A stretch of 64,000 nucleotides of DNA from Methylovirgula sp963708155 (lineage in GTDB: Bacteria; Pseudomonadota; Alphaproteobacteria; Rhizobiales; Beijerinckiaceae): contig OY970183.1 in assembly GCA_963708155.1 (NCBI GenBank), positions 2,108,001 to 2,172,000 of the forward strand, written 5' to 3'. Numbering within the stretch: position 1 is the stretch's first letter; each line of letters starts with the position of its first letter. Shown here piece after piece: positions 53,068 to 63,623 of this stretch. A program made the position numbers and the translations under genes. Under the pieces are notes generated by a model, which searched no databases, was not told where the DNA came from, and saw nothing but the letters and a program-made list of their open reading frames with translations.

Positions 53068-54935
53068 GGCGTTTTCCTCCACCAGGAATCGAGCGTCGCA
53101 TCAAGACTAGGAGAACCGTAAGCGGGCAATTTCGCCGGTCTGGCAAGCGCAGTCGAGGCCGCAATCCACTGGTTTTGTGCATGGTACAGCGGCACGATGT
53201 AAAACCCGGACAGCAGCACGCGGTCGAGCGCCCTGACGGCGGTGATGAAATCCTCCTCGGATTCGGCCGCGAGCAAGGCATCGACCAGCGCATCGACTGC
53301 GGGCGATTTGACCCCTGCGAGGTTGAAGGAGGCAGGTTCGTCCGCGGCCTCCGAGCCCCAGCGCGTGCGTTCCTCGCTACCCGGGGAAGCCGAGGCGACC
53401 CAGGAGCCGATCATCATATCGAAATCGAAATTCTGCCGGCGGCGCTGGTATTGAACTTCATCGACGATGCGGACCCGCACATCGACGCCGATGCGCGTCA
53501 GCGAATCCGCATAATCGAGCGCGAGCCGCTCCTGCGCGCGATCCTCCACCATGATCTCGAAATTGAGCGGCGTGCCGCCGCGTGTCAGCTTGCCGTCGGT
53601 TACCCTGTATCCAGCGGAGGCAAGCAGGGTCAGCGCGCGGCGCGGCCAGATCCGGTCATGTCCCGAGCCGTCGGTCTTCGGCGGCCGCCAGAGGCCTTCG
53701 AGAATGTCGGGTCTGACAGCGCCGGGAAACGGTTTCAAGAGCGCCCGTTCGGCGAGGCTTGCCGGCCGTCCAGTCGACATAAAGATCGAATCGTCGAAGA
53801 AGCTCTTGGTGCGAGTGTAGAGGCCGGCGAAAAGATTGGCATTGATCCATTCGAAATCGAACACCATGCCGAGCGCCTCGCGCACGCGGGCGTCTTTGAA
53901 GAAAGCGCGCCGCGTGTTGAAGACGAAGCCATCCATGCCTTTCGGGCCGCCGACCGGTAGACTTTCGACCGCAATGCGATGCTCCCGGACCGCCGGCAGG
54001 TCGTAGCCTGTCGCCCATCGTAGCGGGTCGTTCTCGAAGCGGGCGTCAATGAGCCCGGCGCTGAGCGCTTCAAACAGGCTGTTGGGATCGCGGTAATAAT
54101 CGATCTCGATCGTGTCGAAGTTGAAAAGTCCGCGCTGGCTCGGCAGGTTTTTCGCCCAATAGTGCGTGTTGCGCTTGAGGATCAGCTTTTGCCCCGGATC
54201 GACCTCGGCAATCTCGTAAGGACCGGAGCCGAGCGGAATGGCGAAGCTCGCCGCATCGAAATCGGCCGTATCCGTCGCGTGGCGCGACAGCACCGGCATT
54301 AGCGCGAGAATGAGTGGCAATTCGCGGTCGCTGAGGCCGGGGAAATCGAAGCGGATCGTTTCGTCATCGGGGGTCTCGACGCTTTGCACCAGCGTATAGG
54401 CGCTGCGCTGCTGCGGACGCCCTTTGGCCTTCAGAAGATCGAAGGTGAAGCGGACATCGGCGGAGGTGATCGGCGAGCCGTCGGCAAAACGCGCGTTCGG
54501 ATCGAGATGAAACAGCGCATAATCGCGCGCCTCGTCCGTTTCGACACTTTGCGCGATGAGGCCATACATCGTGAAGGGCTCGTCCATCGAGCGCGTCATC
54601 AGGGTCTGGAATACGTCCGGGATCAGACCCTGAGCCGCCGATCCCGATTTGACGTTGAACGGATTCAGGCTGTCGAACGTGCCGAGAAAGCCGAGCGTGA
54701 GTTTGCCGCCCTTGCGCGCCGCCGGATCGGCGTAGGCAAAATGGGAATAATCCGGCGGCAGCGCCGGCGCACCGTGCATGGCGAGTCCATAGGCCTGCGC
54801 TGCCGCGCCTGACGCCGTGGATACAAAAGCCGCCGCGGCGATTGCCAGGAACGCTAGCGCGAAAGCCTTGTGGAGCCGCTCCGAAATCTGGTGCCCGGGC
54901 CGCCGCCGAAGGCGGCGAATCGCTTCCGATTGCAT
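53064..54935 (-). CDS. Family 5 extracellular solute-binding protein (peptide/oligopeptide type)
   Basis: 623 residues. A basic N-terminus and long signal peptide end near ASGAAAQAYG; the SBP_bac_5 fold follows, with GGKLTLGFLGTFDSLNPFNVKSG, then EPFTMYGLIAQSVE and a RWGSEAADEPASFNLAG region typical of the YejA/oligopeptide class. It binds peptides or related substrates in the periplasm for an ABC importer. No permease or ATPase genes are adjacent in this window. Confidence 0.9.
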   Translation of the reverse strand: MQSEAIRRLRRRPGHQISERLHKAFALAFLAIAAAAFVSTASGAAAQAYGLAMHGAPALPPDYSHFAYADPAARKGGKLTLGFLGTFDSLNPFNVKSGSAAQGLIPDVFQTLMTRSMDEPFTMYGLIAQSVETDEARDYALFHLDPNARFADGSPITSADVRFTFDLLKAKGRPQQRSAYTLVQSVETPDDETIRFDFPGLSDRELPLILALMPVLSRHATDTADFDAASFAIPLGSGPYEIAEVDPGQKLILKRNTHYWAKNLPSQRGLFNFDTIEIDYYRDPNSLFEALSAGLIDARFENDPLRWATGYDLPAVREHRIAVESLPVGGPKGMDGFVFNTRRAFFKDARVREALGMVFDFEWINANLFAGLYTRTKSFFDDSIFMSTGRPASLAERALLKPFPGAVRPDILEGLWRPPKTDGSGHDRIWPRRALTLLASAGYRVTDGKLTRGGTPLNFEIMVEDRAQERLALDYADSLTRIGVDVRVRIVDEVQYQRRRQNFDFDMMIGSWVASASPGSEERTRWGSEAADEPASFNLAGVKSPAVDALVDALLAAESEEDFITAVRALDRVLLSGFYIVPLYHAQNQWIAASTALARPAKLPAYGSPSLDATLDSWWRKTP

Positions 54936-55211
54936 TGCGGGAGTTTAGAGCGGGCGGGTAAAAGTGCGAACCGGTTTTCGCCAGGACCGGCAGCATTGTC
55001 GCGTCCCGGCGGGGAATTTAGGAAAAAGCCCGATTAATCCGCAACTTCGCTGCGCTCAGCCAATTTGTCGCCTTATTCCCAAGCGATTGGCGTCGCCTGT
55101 TCTTGACTGGCGGCCAAGCTTCACGTCTTTGTGGCCCGCAGCCAATAATTGCTGTATTTCGACCCTCCGCGCCAGAACGGTCCGGCGCCGATTATCGGAA
55201 AGGTTTCTCTT

Positions 55212-55916
55212 ATGGCGTCCTCGTTGATGCGTCTTGGCTTCGCTGGTCTGGCGGGCTTTTTGGTCCTTGCGGGCGCGGGTCAAGCCCAGGCGCAGCAGCC
55301 GCCAGCGCAGCAGCAGGCCCCGCAGGGGCCGATCAAGCTCGATCTCATCGGCACCCAGTCCAAATGGACCAAGGTGTGCGGCCACGATCAGGGCGCCAAT
55401 CGCGACGTTTGCTATACGACGCGGGACTTCAGCGCGCAGCCGAACCAGCCGCCGGTCATCGCCGTCGCTGTCTACGACATCAACGGCGAGGACACGCGCA
55501 TCGTCCGCCTGCTGATGCCGGTCGGCCTGATGCTGCGTCCCGGCTTCCGCTTCTGGGTCGATAAGGGCGAGACGCTCGACGGCACCTACGAGATCTGCTT
55601 CCCGAACGGCTGCTTCGCGGAGGCGAAGATCAAGAGCCCGACGCTCAGCGAAATGAAGAAGGGCACGACACTTAGCATCGCCGTGCGCAATCAGGCCAAT
55701 AATGAAGTGACCTTCGCGGTGCCGCTGGCCGGCTTCGGTGAAGCCTTCGACGGCCCGGCGGTCGATCCCAAGGTTCTCCAGGCAGAGCAGGAAAAGTTCC
55801 AGGAAGAGCTGAAGAAGCGCGCCGAAGAAGAGCGCAAGCGCCTGCAGGCCAACAAGGCGGCTGGCGGGGCGGCCGGTGGCGCCGCGACCGGCGGCGCTGC
55901 TCTCCCCGCCAAGTAA
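55212..55916 (+). CDS. Invasion-associated locus B (IalB)-like protein
   Basis: 234 residues. A signal peptide (GLAGFLVLAGAGQAQAQ) and a Gln/Pro-rich linker precede the IalB domain (WTKVCGHDQGANRDVCYTTRDFSA; EICFPNGCFAEAKIK), with paired cysteines. The C-terminus is a charged coiled coil (QEELKKRAEEERKRL) and an Ala/Gly-rich tail. The family is widespread in alphaproteobacterial envelopes; the name reflects Bartonella work, not a proven role here. ATG at 55212. Confidence 0.88.
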   Translation: MASSLMRLGFAGLAGFLVLAGAGQAQAQQPPAQQQAPQGPIKLDLIGTQSKWTKVCGHDQGANRDVCYTTRDFSAQPNQPPVIAVAVYDINGEDTRIVRLLMPVGLMLRPGFRFWVDKGETLDGTYEICFPNGCFAEAKIKSPTLSEMKKGTTLSIAVRNQANNEVTFAVPLAGFGEAFDGPAVDPKVLQAEQEKFQEELKKRAEEERKRLQANKAAGGAAGGAATGGAALPAK

Positions 55917-55950
55917 ACGCCGCCAAGTAAACGCCCGCCAAGGTAAACGC
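55907..55950. repeat. Three tandem copies of ~14 bp over the IalB stop codon
   Basis: CGCCAAGTAAACGC occurs at 55907-55920 and 55921-55934, and again as CGCCAAGGTAAACGC at 55936-55950. The first copy holds the last codons and TAA of the IalB gene, so the repeats extend past the stop. Confidence 0.75.
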
Positions 55951-55956
55951 ACTTTG

Positions 55957-55981
55957 CTGCCCTCTCCATCGGAGAGGGCAG
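55957..55981. terminator. Bidirectional hairpin between IalB and hspQ
   Basis: CTGCCCTCTCC (55957-55967) and GGAGAGGGCAG (55971-55981) form a perfect 11-bp stem with a 3-nt loop, between two convergent genes. There is no clear T-tract on either side. Confidence 0.6.
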
Positions 55982-56015
55982 TCGCGGCCTCAAGCGTTGG
56001 GGGTAAAGTTACGGC

Positions 56016-56345
56016 TCAATTCAGCCGGACGGTCTTGACGCGATATCCGCCATCTTCCGCGCGGATAAACATTTCTTCGACCTGCGGATGACGGACAGGG
56101 TCGCCGGAGGTGTCGGGGAGCAAATTCTGCTCGGAGACATAGGCGACATATTCCGTGTCGGCATTTTCGGCGTAGAGATGGTAGAAAGGCTGGTCCTTGC
56201 GCGGCCGCACTTCCTCGGGAATGGCAAGCCACCATTCATCCGTATTCGCGAACACCGGATCGACATCGTAAATAATCCCGCGAAAGGGATATTTCCGATG
56301 TTTGACGATCTGGCCGATGCCGAATTTTGCTTTACGCGGTTTCAT
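56016..56345 (-). CDS. hspQ: Heat shock protein HspQ
   Basis: 109 residues from the ATG at 56345. The family sequence is clear: KFGIGQIVKHRKYPFRGIIYDVDP, then WWLAIPEEVRPRKDQPFYHLYAEN and YVSEQNLLPD. HspQ binds hemimethylated DNA in E. coli and acts as a Lon specificity factor. A further GTG in frame lies at 56351. Confidence 0.95.
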   Translation of the reverse strand: MKPRKAKFGIGQIVKHRKYPFRGIIYDVDPVFANTDEWWLAIPEEVRPRKDQPFYHLYAENADTEYVAYVSEQNLLPDTSGDPVRHPQVEEMFIRAEDGGYRVKTVRLN

Positions 56346-56556
56346 GTTCACGGAAGATGCTCCGAAGAGCAGGCGCCGCAAGCGAAAATTCGAACTCACG
56401 GCAACAGATTTTGTTATCCGCCGTGCATTGCAATGTCAACCGAACGCATGTCGCATCGGGCTGCCGCAATTCGCTGCCAGATATGTTGAAATTGGCGTAC
56501 ATCCTTAGGCGCTCACGCTTGCGCGGGATGTTCGAAAGCTCAAGCCAGGTTGGATC

Positions 56557-58134
56557 ATGCTGCCGCGCTTCTTTCCTCCCGAACTGCTCACGACCGCCGA
56601 GATGAGCAACGCCGACCGGCTTGCGGTCGCAGCGGGCGTGCCGAGCACGACGCTGATGGAACGCGCCGGCACGGCCATCGCGAAAGTTGCGGCGCGGCTT
56701 CTTCCCGGGCGACCGATGCAGGCGAGCCGCATCGTCGTCTTCTGCGGCCCCGGCAATAACGGCGGCGACGGTTTTGTCGCGGCGCGCCACCTCAAGAGCG
56801 AGGGCTATCACGTCTCGGTCGGGCTTCTTGGCGCGCGCGATGCGCTGAAGGGCGATGCTGCCTGGGCCGCGCACGGTTGGGATGGCGAGGTTCTGCCCTT
56901 CGATCGCGTGCCGCTCGAAGAGGCGCATCTGGCCATCGCGGCGATTTTCGGCGCCGGTCTTGCACGCGACATCGAGGGCGCGGCGAAGACCGCGATCCTG
57001 CGCCTCAACGAATGGGCGCGGCGCACGCGCAAGCCCGTCGTCGCAGTCGATATTCCCTCGGGCGTCGATGGCTCGACAGGGCGGGTGCGCGGCGTCGCCG
57101 TCGAGGCAACGCAGACCGTCACGTTCTTCCGGCTCAAGCCCGGCCATCTGCTGTTGCCGGGGCAAATGCATTGCGGCGAGGTCAGCCTCGCCGACATCGG
57201 CATTCCCGAATCCGTGCTCGCGACGATCAAGCCGCAAACCTTCGCCAACGGGCCGGCGCTGTGGGGGGCACACTTCCCGCGTCCGCATATCGACGGCCAT
57301 AAATACAAGCGCGGCCATGCGCTCGTCCTCTCCGGCGCGCTGGCGCACACAGGCGCTGCCCGGCTCGCGGCGCGCGGCGCCTTGCGCGCGGGCGCTGGTC
57401 TCGTCACCGTCGCGACGCCGAGCGACGCGCTGGCCGTGCATGCTGCGGCGCTGACAGCAATCATGACGCGCGTCTGCGACAGCGCTGCGGATCTCTCGGA
57501 ACTTCTGACCGACGCGCGCAAGAACGCCCTGGTCATGGGGCCGGGCCTCGGCGTCGGCGAGGCGACACGCGAGCTTGTGCTCACGGCTCTGGCGCAGCCC
57601 AGCAAGGACGAGCCGCGCGCGCTGGTTCTCGATGCGGACGCGCTGACAAGCTTTGCCGGCGAGGCGATGAAGCTCGCGGCCGCCATCAAGGCGTCTGGCA
57701 AATCCGTCGTGCTGACGCCGCACGACGGCGAGTTCGCGCAACTCTTCTCCGCGAAGGAAGGCGAATTGCGTGATCATCCGCAGGTCGAATTGCTCGCCTC
57801 GGCCTCGAAACTGGATCGCACCCGCGCCGGGGCGGCCTTGATGGGCGCGGTGCTGCTGCTGAAGGGCGCGGATACGGTCGTTGCCGATCCTGCGGGCCGC
57901 GCGTCGATCAATTACGGCGCACCGGCGTGGCTGGCGACGGCTGGCTCCGGCGACGTTCTTTCGGGCATCATCGGTGGCCTCCTCGCGCAGGCCATGCCCG
58001 CCTTCGAGGCGGCGAGCGCCGGCGTCTGGCTCCACGCCGCGGCGGCCAGCGAATTCGGCCCCGGCCTGATCGCGGAGGATATCCCCGAATATCTTCCGCC
58101 GGTGCTGCGGCGCCTGCTGGAGACCGAGGCTTAA
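56557..58134 (+). CDS. nnrDE: Bifunctional NAD(P)HX epimerase/dehydratase
   Basis: 525 residues. The N-terminal epimerase half (NnrE) has GPGNNGGDGFVAARHL and VDIPSGVDGSTG; the C-terminal dehydratase half (NnrD) has MGPGLGVGEATRELV, LTPHDGEFAQLF and ATAGSGDVLSGIIGGLLAQ. The enzyme repairs hydrated NADH and NADPH. It converges on the multicopper-oxidase-like gene with a 4-bp overlap of stops. Confidence 0.95.
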   Translation: MLPRFFPPELLTTAEMSNADRLAVAAGVPSTTLMERAGTAIAKVAARLLPGRPMQASRIVVFCGPGNNGGDGFVAARHLKSEGYHVSVGLLGARDALKGDAAWAAHGWDGEVLPFDRVPLEEAHLAIAAIFGAGLARDIEGAAKTAILRLNEWARRTRKPVVAVDIPSGVDGSTGRVRGVAVEATQTVTFFRLKPGHLLLPGQMHCGEVSLADIGIPESVLATIKPQTFANGPALWGAHFPRPHIDGHKYKRGHALVLSGALAHTGAARLAARGALRAGAGLVTVATPSDALAVHAAALTAIMTRVCDSAADLSELLTDARKNALVMGPGLGVGEATRELVLTALAQPSKDEPRALVLDADALTSFAGEAMKLAAAIKASGKSVVLTPHDGEFAQLFSAKEGELRDHPQVELLASASKLDRTRAGAALMGAVLLLKGADTVVADPAGRASINYGAPAWLATAGSGDVLSGIIGGLLAQAMPAFEAASAGVWLHAAAASEFGPGLIAEDIPEYLPPVLRRLLETEA

Positions 58135-59465
58135 TCCACGGCGAACCACGTCACCATGTCGGCGGCGGGCACATCGAGCGGCAGAACCTCGATTGCCCAT
58201 TTGCCGGGATTGTCTGCGATGAAGGCGACATGTTTCGTGCGGCCCGGCGACACGACGACGCTGTCACGCCAGAAGGGATCCCAGCCGTCGTCGAGATCGT
58301 GCAGGAGACGCATGGCATGGCCGTGTATGCGCATCTGGGCTGCAGCCGTACTCTTGTTGACAAGGGCGAGCGCCGCGGGGGCGCCGCGCTTGACCGAAAA
58401 GAGCGGCTCCTTGCCGAAGTCCTTCGCTGGCGCGCCGTTGAGGCTGAAGGGCGCCGCGCCGCCGCCAGCGATGCTCACCTGCGCGCTCTTTGCGTCCTGC
58501 AACCGGATCGCTTTTGGGAGCAGCGGATTTTCCGGCAGCGCCGCGACCGGCGGCATCGCCGGCCATTTGTCTCCCGACGTTTTGAAGATGATCAGCGGCT
58601 GATCCGCGCGCCCGGTCTCGCGGAGAACGAGACGCGCCGGCGCGCCCGTCACCGGCAGATCGAAGATCACATCGAAGCGCCCGCCGGGCCCTATCGGAAG
58701 CAAATTTCCAACCGGCGAAAACACTGAACAGGGCTGGCCGTCGATGGCCAGCACATGCGGTGTCACGCCATCGAAAGCGACGAAGAAGAGCCGCGCCGCC
58801 GCGGCGTTGAGCAGGCGCAGGCGCACCCGGCTGCCGGGATTATGCGTCTGTTCCAGGGCGAGCGGCTTGGAATTGATCGTCGCGAGGGATTCGCCGCCTC
58901 CCGGTGTATCGAGAATCTGGCCTTTGGGGTCGAGCTGCCAATCGGCGAGAATGGCGATCACGTCATTATCCGCCGCTGGCGGCGTCGCTTCGTCGACGAC
59001 GATCGCGCCGTAAAGCCCGCGGCGGAGTTGATCGCCGGCATCGGGCGCGACGAAGGAGCGGTAGCCGAACAGCCCGGCATCCGGCGGCGTCAAGCGGTAG
59101 TCGAAGCTTTGACCGGGCGGGACGGCCTTTTGCGTGAGCGGCGCGACACCGTCGAGGGCGCTGGGAATGCGCAGCCCCCAATTGGCGAAGGTCAGCGGCC
59201 GATCCGTCTGGTTTACCAGCCGAATCGCCAGATCCTCTCCGAGCTTGCAGCGCAGCAGCGGACCCGGCGCGGTGCCATCGAAGCCGAGGATGGAAGTCTC
59301 GGCCGGCAGCGATGGCAGCAGGCGCAAAGTCGCTTTCTGCGCGATGATCTGGCGCGGTGGCGCCTCGGGCAATTGGGGGGCGGAGGTCGCGGCCCGGAGA
59401 CTTGTTGTCCGGGTCAGGAGCGTCGCGAGTGTCGTGCCCAAGAGCACGCGGCGGGTGAGGGTCAT
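58131..59465 (-). CDS. Multicopper-oxidase-fold protein lacking most copper ligands
   Basis: 444 residues with a twin-arginine-like signal (TRRVLLGTTLATLL). The cupredoxin scaffold of a periplasmic multicopper oxidase is clear, yet the ligand motifs are broken: NWG at 95-97 in place of NWHG, GLFGYRSF at 131-138 in place of the WYHSH type, and WAIEVLPLD from 423 in place of the FHCHI type. Only HGH at 381-383 resembles its motif. The fold and flanks (ADNPGKW, MVTWFAV) are conserved. It may be a structural, FtsP/SufI-like protein; FtsP itself lacks copper. The direct neighbours offer no partner. Confidence 0.8.
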   Translation of the reverse strand: MTLTRRVLLGTTLATLLTRTTSLRAATSAPQLPEAPPRQIIAQKATLRLLPSLPAETSILGFDGTAPGPLLRCKLGEDLAIRLVNQTDRPLTFANWGLRIPSALDGVAPLTQKAVPPGQSFDYRLTPPDAGLFGYRSFVAPDAGDQLRRGLYGAIVVDEATPPAADNDVIAILADWQLDPKGQILDTPGGGESLATINSKPLALEQTHNPGSRVRLRLLNAAAARLFFVAFDGVTPHVLAIDGQPCSVFSPVGNLLPIGPGGRFDVIFDLPVTGAPARLVLRETGRADQPLIIFKTSGDKWPAMPPVAALPENPLLPKAIRLQDAKSAQVSIAGGGAAPFSLNGAPAKDFGKEPLFSVKRGAPAALALVNKSTAAAQMRIHGHAMRLLHDLDDGWDPFWRDSVVVSPGRTKHVAFIADNPGKWAIEVLPLDVPAADMVTWFAVD

Positions 59466-59613
59466 GCACGGGTCCGCATCGGTTAAGACTTGTTGCTAGC
59501 CGCGAATTGGGGAAAACGATAGGCGCCTGCTGGCTCACTTTTTTGCTGCGGCCGGTTTTGGGCGTGCTATAGACGCGGCCCGAGCGGTGGGGCCGTGGCG
59601 CGATTTTGCGCAT

Positions 59614-59698
59614 GCGGGCGTGGCGGAACTGGTAGACGCGCCGGATTTAGGTTCCGGTGGTGAAAACCGTGGGGGTTCGAGTCCCTCCGCCCGCACCA
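59614..59698 (+). tRNA. tRNA-Leu (anticodon TAG)
   Basis: 85 nt including an encoded CCA end. The acceptor stem GCGGGCG pairs with CGCCCGC (59688-59694), followed by ACCA. The anticodon stem CCGGA/TCCGG encloses TTTAGGT with anticodon TAG at 59648-59650. A long variable arm and the T-arm GGTTCGAGTCC complete a class II tRNA. It reads CUA/CUN leucine codons. Confidence 0.97.
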
Positions 59699-59795
59699 GC
59701 CGCAAGAATTCTCGCGCCATGTCCGAAGCTTAGCGGCGCCGGCCGGTGGCTTATCATTTGGCTGTCCGGCCGTAACAGATAAGGGAAAGATGCCG

Positions 59796-61193
59796 ATGCA
59801 AGTGACGGAAACACGCTCCGAGGGCCTGAAGCGCGAATATAAGGTCGTGCTCCCGGCGGGCGATCTCGCCTCCCGGGTCGAGAATCAGCTCAACGAGATC
59901 CGGGCCAAGGCGCAAATCAAGGGTTTCCGCCCCGGCAAGGTTCCGGTCGCGCATCTGCGCCGTCTCTATGGCCGTTCGATCATGGCCGAGGTGATGCAGG
60001 AAGCGGTCAACGATGCCAACCGCAAGATCGTCGAGGACAATGCGCTGCGGCTCGCCGGCGCGCCGAAGATCGATCTGGCGAAGGATGAGGCGGAACTTGA
60101 GAAGGCTTTCGCGGCCAAGGCCGATCTCTCCTATGTCGTCGCCCTCGAGGTTCTGCCCAAGATTGAAGTCGGCAGCTTCGACGACGTTCAGGTCGAGCGA
60201 CTCGTGGCCGACATCCCCGACTCGGACATCGACGATAACGTCAAGAAGCTCGCCGAGCGTAACCGGCCCTATGCCGCGAAGGACGGCGAGCCTGTCGCCG
60301 AGACCGGCGACAAGGCGACGATCGATTTCGTTGGCAAGGTCGGCGGCGAAGCGTTCCAGGGCGGCAGCGCCGAGGATGTCGACCTCGTCCTCGGTTCTGG
60401 CTCGTTCATCCCCGGCTTCGAGGAGCAGCTTGTCGGCATGAAGCCCGGCGAGGAGCGCACGATCAATGTCACGTTTCCCGAGACCTATGGCGAAGCCTCG
60501 CTCGCCGGCAAGCCGGCCGAATTCGCCGTACGGCTGAAGGCACTTGCGGCGCCGGGCGAACTCACGATCGACGATGATTTTGCCAAGGGCCTCGGCTTCG
60601 AGAATCTGGAGAAGCTGCGCGAAATGATGCGCGCCTCGCTGGAGCGCGAAGCGAGCCTCGTGTCGCGCCGCAAGTGGAAACGCGAGTTGCTCGACGCGCT
60701 AGACAAGAAATATGCCTTCGACCTGCCGGAAGAGCTGGTGGCGCGCGAGTTTGACGCGATCTGGCGTCAGGCCGAGGCGGAGCTGAAGGCCTCGGGCCGC
60801 ACGCTCGATGATGAGGGCACGACCGAGGAGCAGGAGCGCGCCACCTATCGCAAGATCGCCGAGCGGCGCGTCCGCCTCGGCCTCGCGCTGGCCGAGATCG
60901 GCGATACTGCCGGCGTTAAAGTGTCGGATGAGGAAGTCGCTCAAGCGCTTTATGAGCGGGCGCGCCAATATCCCGGCATGGAAAAGCAATTCGTCGACTT
61001 CTACCGCGGCAACCCGGAACGTCTCGCCGAGATCCGTGGACCCCTCTTCGAGGAGAAGGTGATCGATTACGTGATCGGCCAGTCCAAGGTCACCGAGCGC
61101 CACGTCAGCAAGGACGAATTGGTCAAGTTGGTCGAAGAGGCGGAAAAGGCGGCCGAGGAAGAGGCGCAAAAGAGCCTGGAGGCGGCAGGCTGA
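59796..61193 (+). CDS. tig: Trigger factor
   Basis: 465 residues. The N-terminal ribosome-binding domain starts MQVTETRSEGLKREYKVVLP and includes GFRPGKVP; the FKBP-type PPIase domain has GSGSFIPGFEEQLVGMKPGE; the C-terminal chaperone domain is helical with a charged Glu/Lys tail. An in-frame ATG at 59790 is too close to the AAGGGA ribosome-binding site, so 59796 is preferred. It is a peptidyl-prolyl isomerase and chaperone at the ribosome exit. It is followed by clpP, a common order. Confidence 0.96.
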   Translation: MQVTETRSEGLKREYKVVLPAGDLASRVENQLNEIRAKAQIKGFRPGKVPVAHLRRLYGRSIMAEVMQEAVNDANRKIVEDNALRLAGAPKIDLAKDEAELEKAFAAKADLSYVVALEVLPKIEVGSFDDVQVERLVADIPDSDIDDNVKKLAERNRPYAAKDGEPVAETGDKATIDFVGKVGGEAFQGGSAEDVDLVLGSGSFIPGFEEQLVGMKPGEERTINVTFPETYGEASLAGKPAEFAVRLKALAAPGELTIDDDFAKGLGFENLEKLREMMRASLEREASLVSRRKWKRELLDALDKKYAFDLPEELVAREFDAIWRQAEAELKASGRTLDDEGTTEEQERATYRKIAERRVRLGLALAEIGDTAGVKVSDEEVAQALYERARQYPGMEKQFVDFYRGNPERLAEIRGPLFEEKVIDYVIGQSKVTERHVSKDELVKLVEEAEKAAEEEAQKSLEAAG

Positions 61194-61299
61194 GGCCAAA
61201 TCCGGCCAAGGCTTGCCCGTTGCGAACGCGGCGGAAGCGATTATCTTTCGTCAAGGGCCCGAAGCGAATGCCGGTTCCGGCACTACATGAGGTTGCAAG

Positions 61300-61950
61300 A
61301 TGCGCGATCGTGATCCGCTCGAAATTTACGATAACTACCTGATTCCGCAGGTCATCGAGAACACCAGCCGCGGCGAGCGCGGCTTCGACATCTATTCGCG
61401 CCTGCTGCGCGAGCGGATTATCTTCCTGACCGGTCCCGTCGAAGACCACATGGCTTCGGTCATCGTCGCCCAATTGCTGTTCCTCGAGGCGGAAAACCCG
61501 AAAAAAGAAATCTCGATGTACATCAACTCGCCGGGCGGCGTGGTGACTTCGGGTCTTGCGATCTACGACACGATGCAGTTCATCCGGCCCAAGGTTTCGA
61601 CGCTTTGCATCGGCCAGGCGGCTTCGATGGGCTCGCTGCTGCTCGCGGGCGGCGAGGCCGGGATGCGTTATGCCCTGCCGAATGCCCGCATTATGGTGCA
61701 CCAGCCCTCCGGCGGCTTCCAGGGCCAGGCCTCGGACATCGTCCGCCATGCCGAGGACATCATGAAGGTCAAACGCCGGCTGAACGAAATCTACGTTCGC
61801 CACACCGGCCGCGACTACGACACGATCGAAGGGACACTGGACCGCGACCATTTCATGTCGGGCGATGAGGCGAAAGCCTTCGGCATCGTCGATCAGGTGA
61901 TCGAAAAACGGCCGGACGAAACGCCTGCGACCAAGGTGGCGGCAGCTTAA
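61300..61950 (+). CDS. clpP: ATP-dependent Clp protease proteolytic subunit
   Basis: 216 residues. The catalytic triad is Ser109 (GQAASMGS), His134 (MVHQPSGG) and Asp183, with the same spacing as in E. coli ClpP. A short N-terminal propeptide is likely. It forms the ClpXP peptidase chamber. The gene lies 106 bp after tig and 407 bp before clpX. Confidence 0.97.
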   Translation: MRDRDPLEIYDNYLIPQVIENTSRGERGFDIYSRLLRERIIFLTGPVEDHMASVIVAQLLFLEAENPKKEISMYINSPGGVVTSGLAIYDTMQFIRPKVSTLCIGQAASMGSLLLAGGEAGMRYALPNARIMVHQPSGGFQGQASDIVRHAEDIMKVKRRLNEIYVRHTGRDYDTIEGTLDRDHFMSGDEAKAFGIVDQVIEKRPDETPATKVAAA

Positions 61951-62357
61951 GCGCTGGCCTGCGGGTTATTTGGGTCTATCCGCGAATCAAGGGGCCGACG
62001 AGCCGGGCAAGATCCCGGCGTCTGCCCTTTCTGCGGGCCTTGCAGCCCGGCTTATGGCACATAGATTGCTGTCTGAGCCGGGTTGGGCAGGGAAGCCCAA
62101 GTTTAACTGAATAAACGCAAATCCACGACACTATGAAGTCAGGGTGGCGCGTCTCTGTGGCATAAAGGGCGCGGTCGACCCGCCAAATCGGCTCGGGGCT
62201 TGATCCCGGCGCTTCGGCATGATGCACTTGCGTTTATCAAAACGACGCAAATGGCGGGGCGGGGGGATTGGCAAGAGACAGGTAAACGGCTCGCGTGAGC
62301 CTTTGCCCGGCGCAAGAAAACAGGGTCCGGCTCGCCAGACCCATAAGGAGATAGGCC
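61951..62357. other. 407-bp intergenic region upstream of clpX
   Basis: No convincing gene. ATAAACGCAA (62111-62120) and its reverse complement TTGCGTTTAT (62228-62237) form a 10-bp inverted repeat 107 bp apart, and a small CCGGG/CCCGG stem-loop lies near 62010. The clpX ribosome-binding site (AAGGAG) is at its right end. Confidence 0.45.

Positions 62358-63623
<1,266 letters not shown>

Noticed and set aside
56332..58200. 622-codon minus-strand open frame opposite nnrDE and hspQ
   Set aside because: It is an antisense shadow of conserved genes in a GC-rich codon context.
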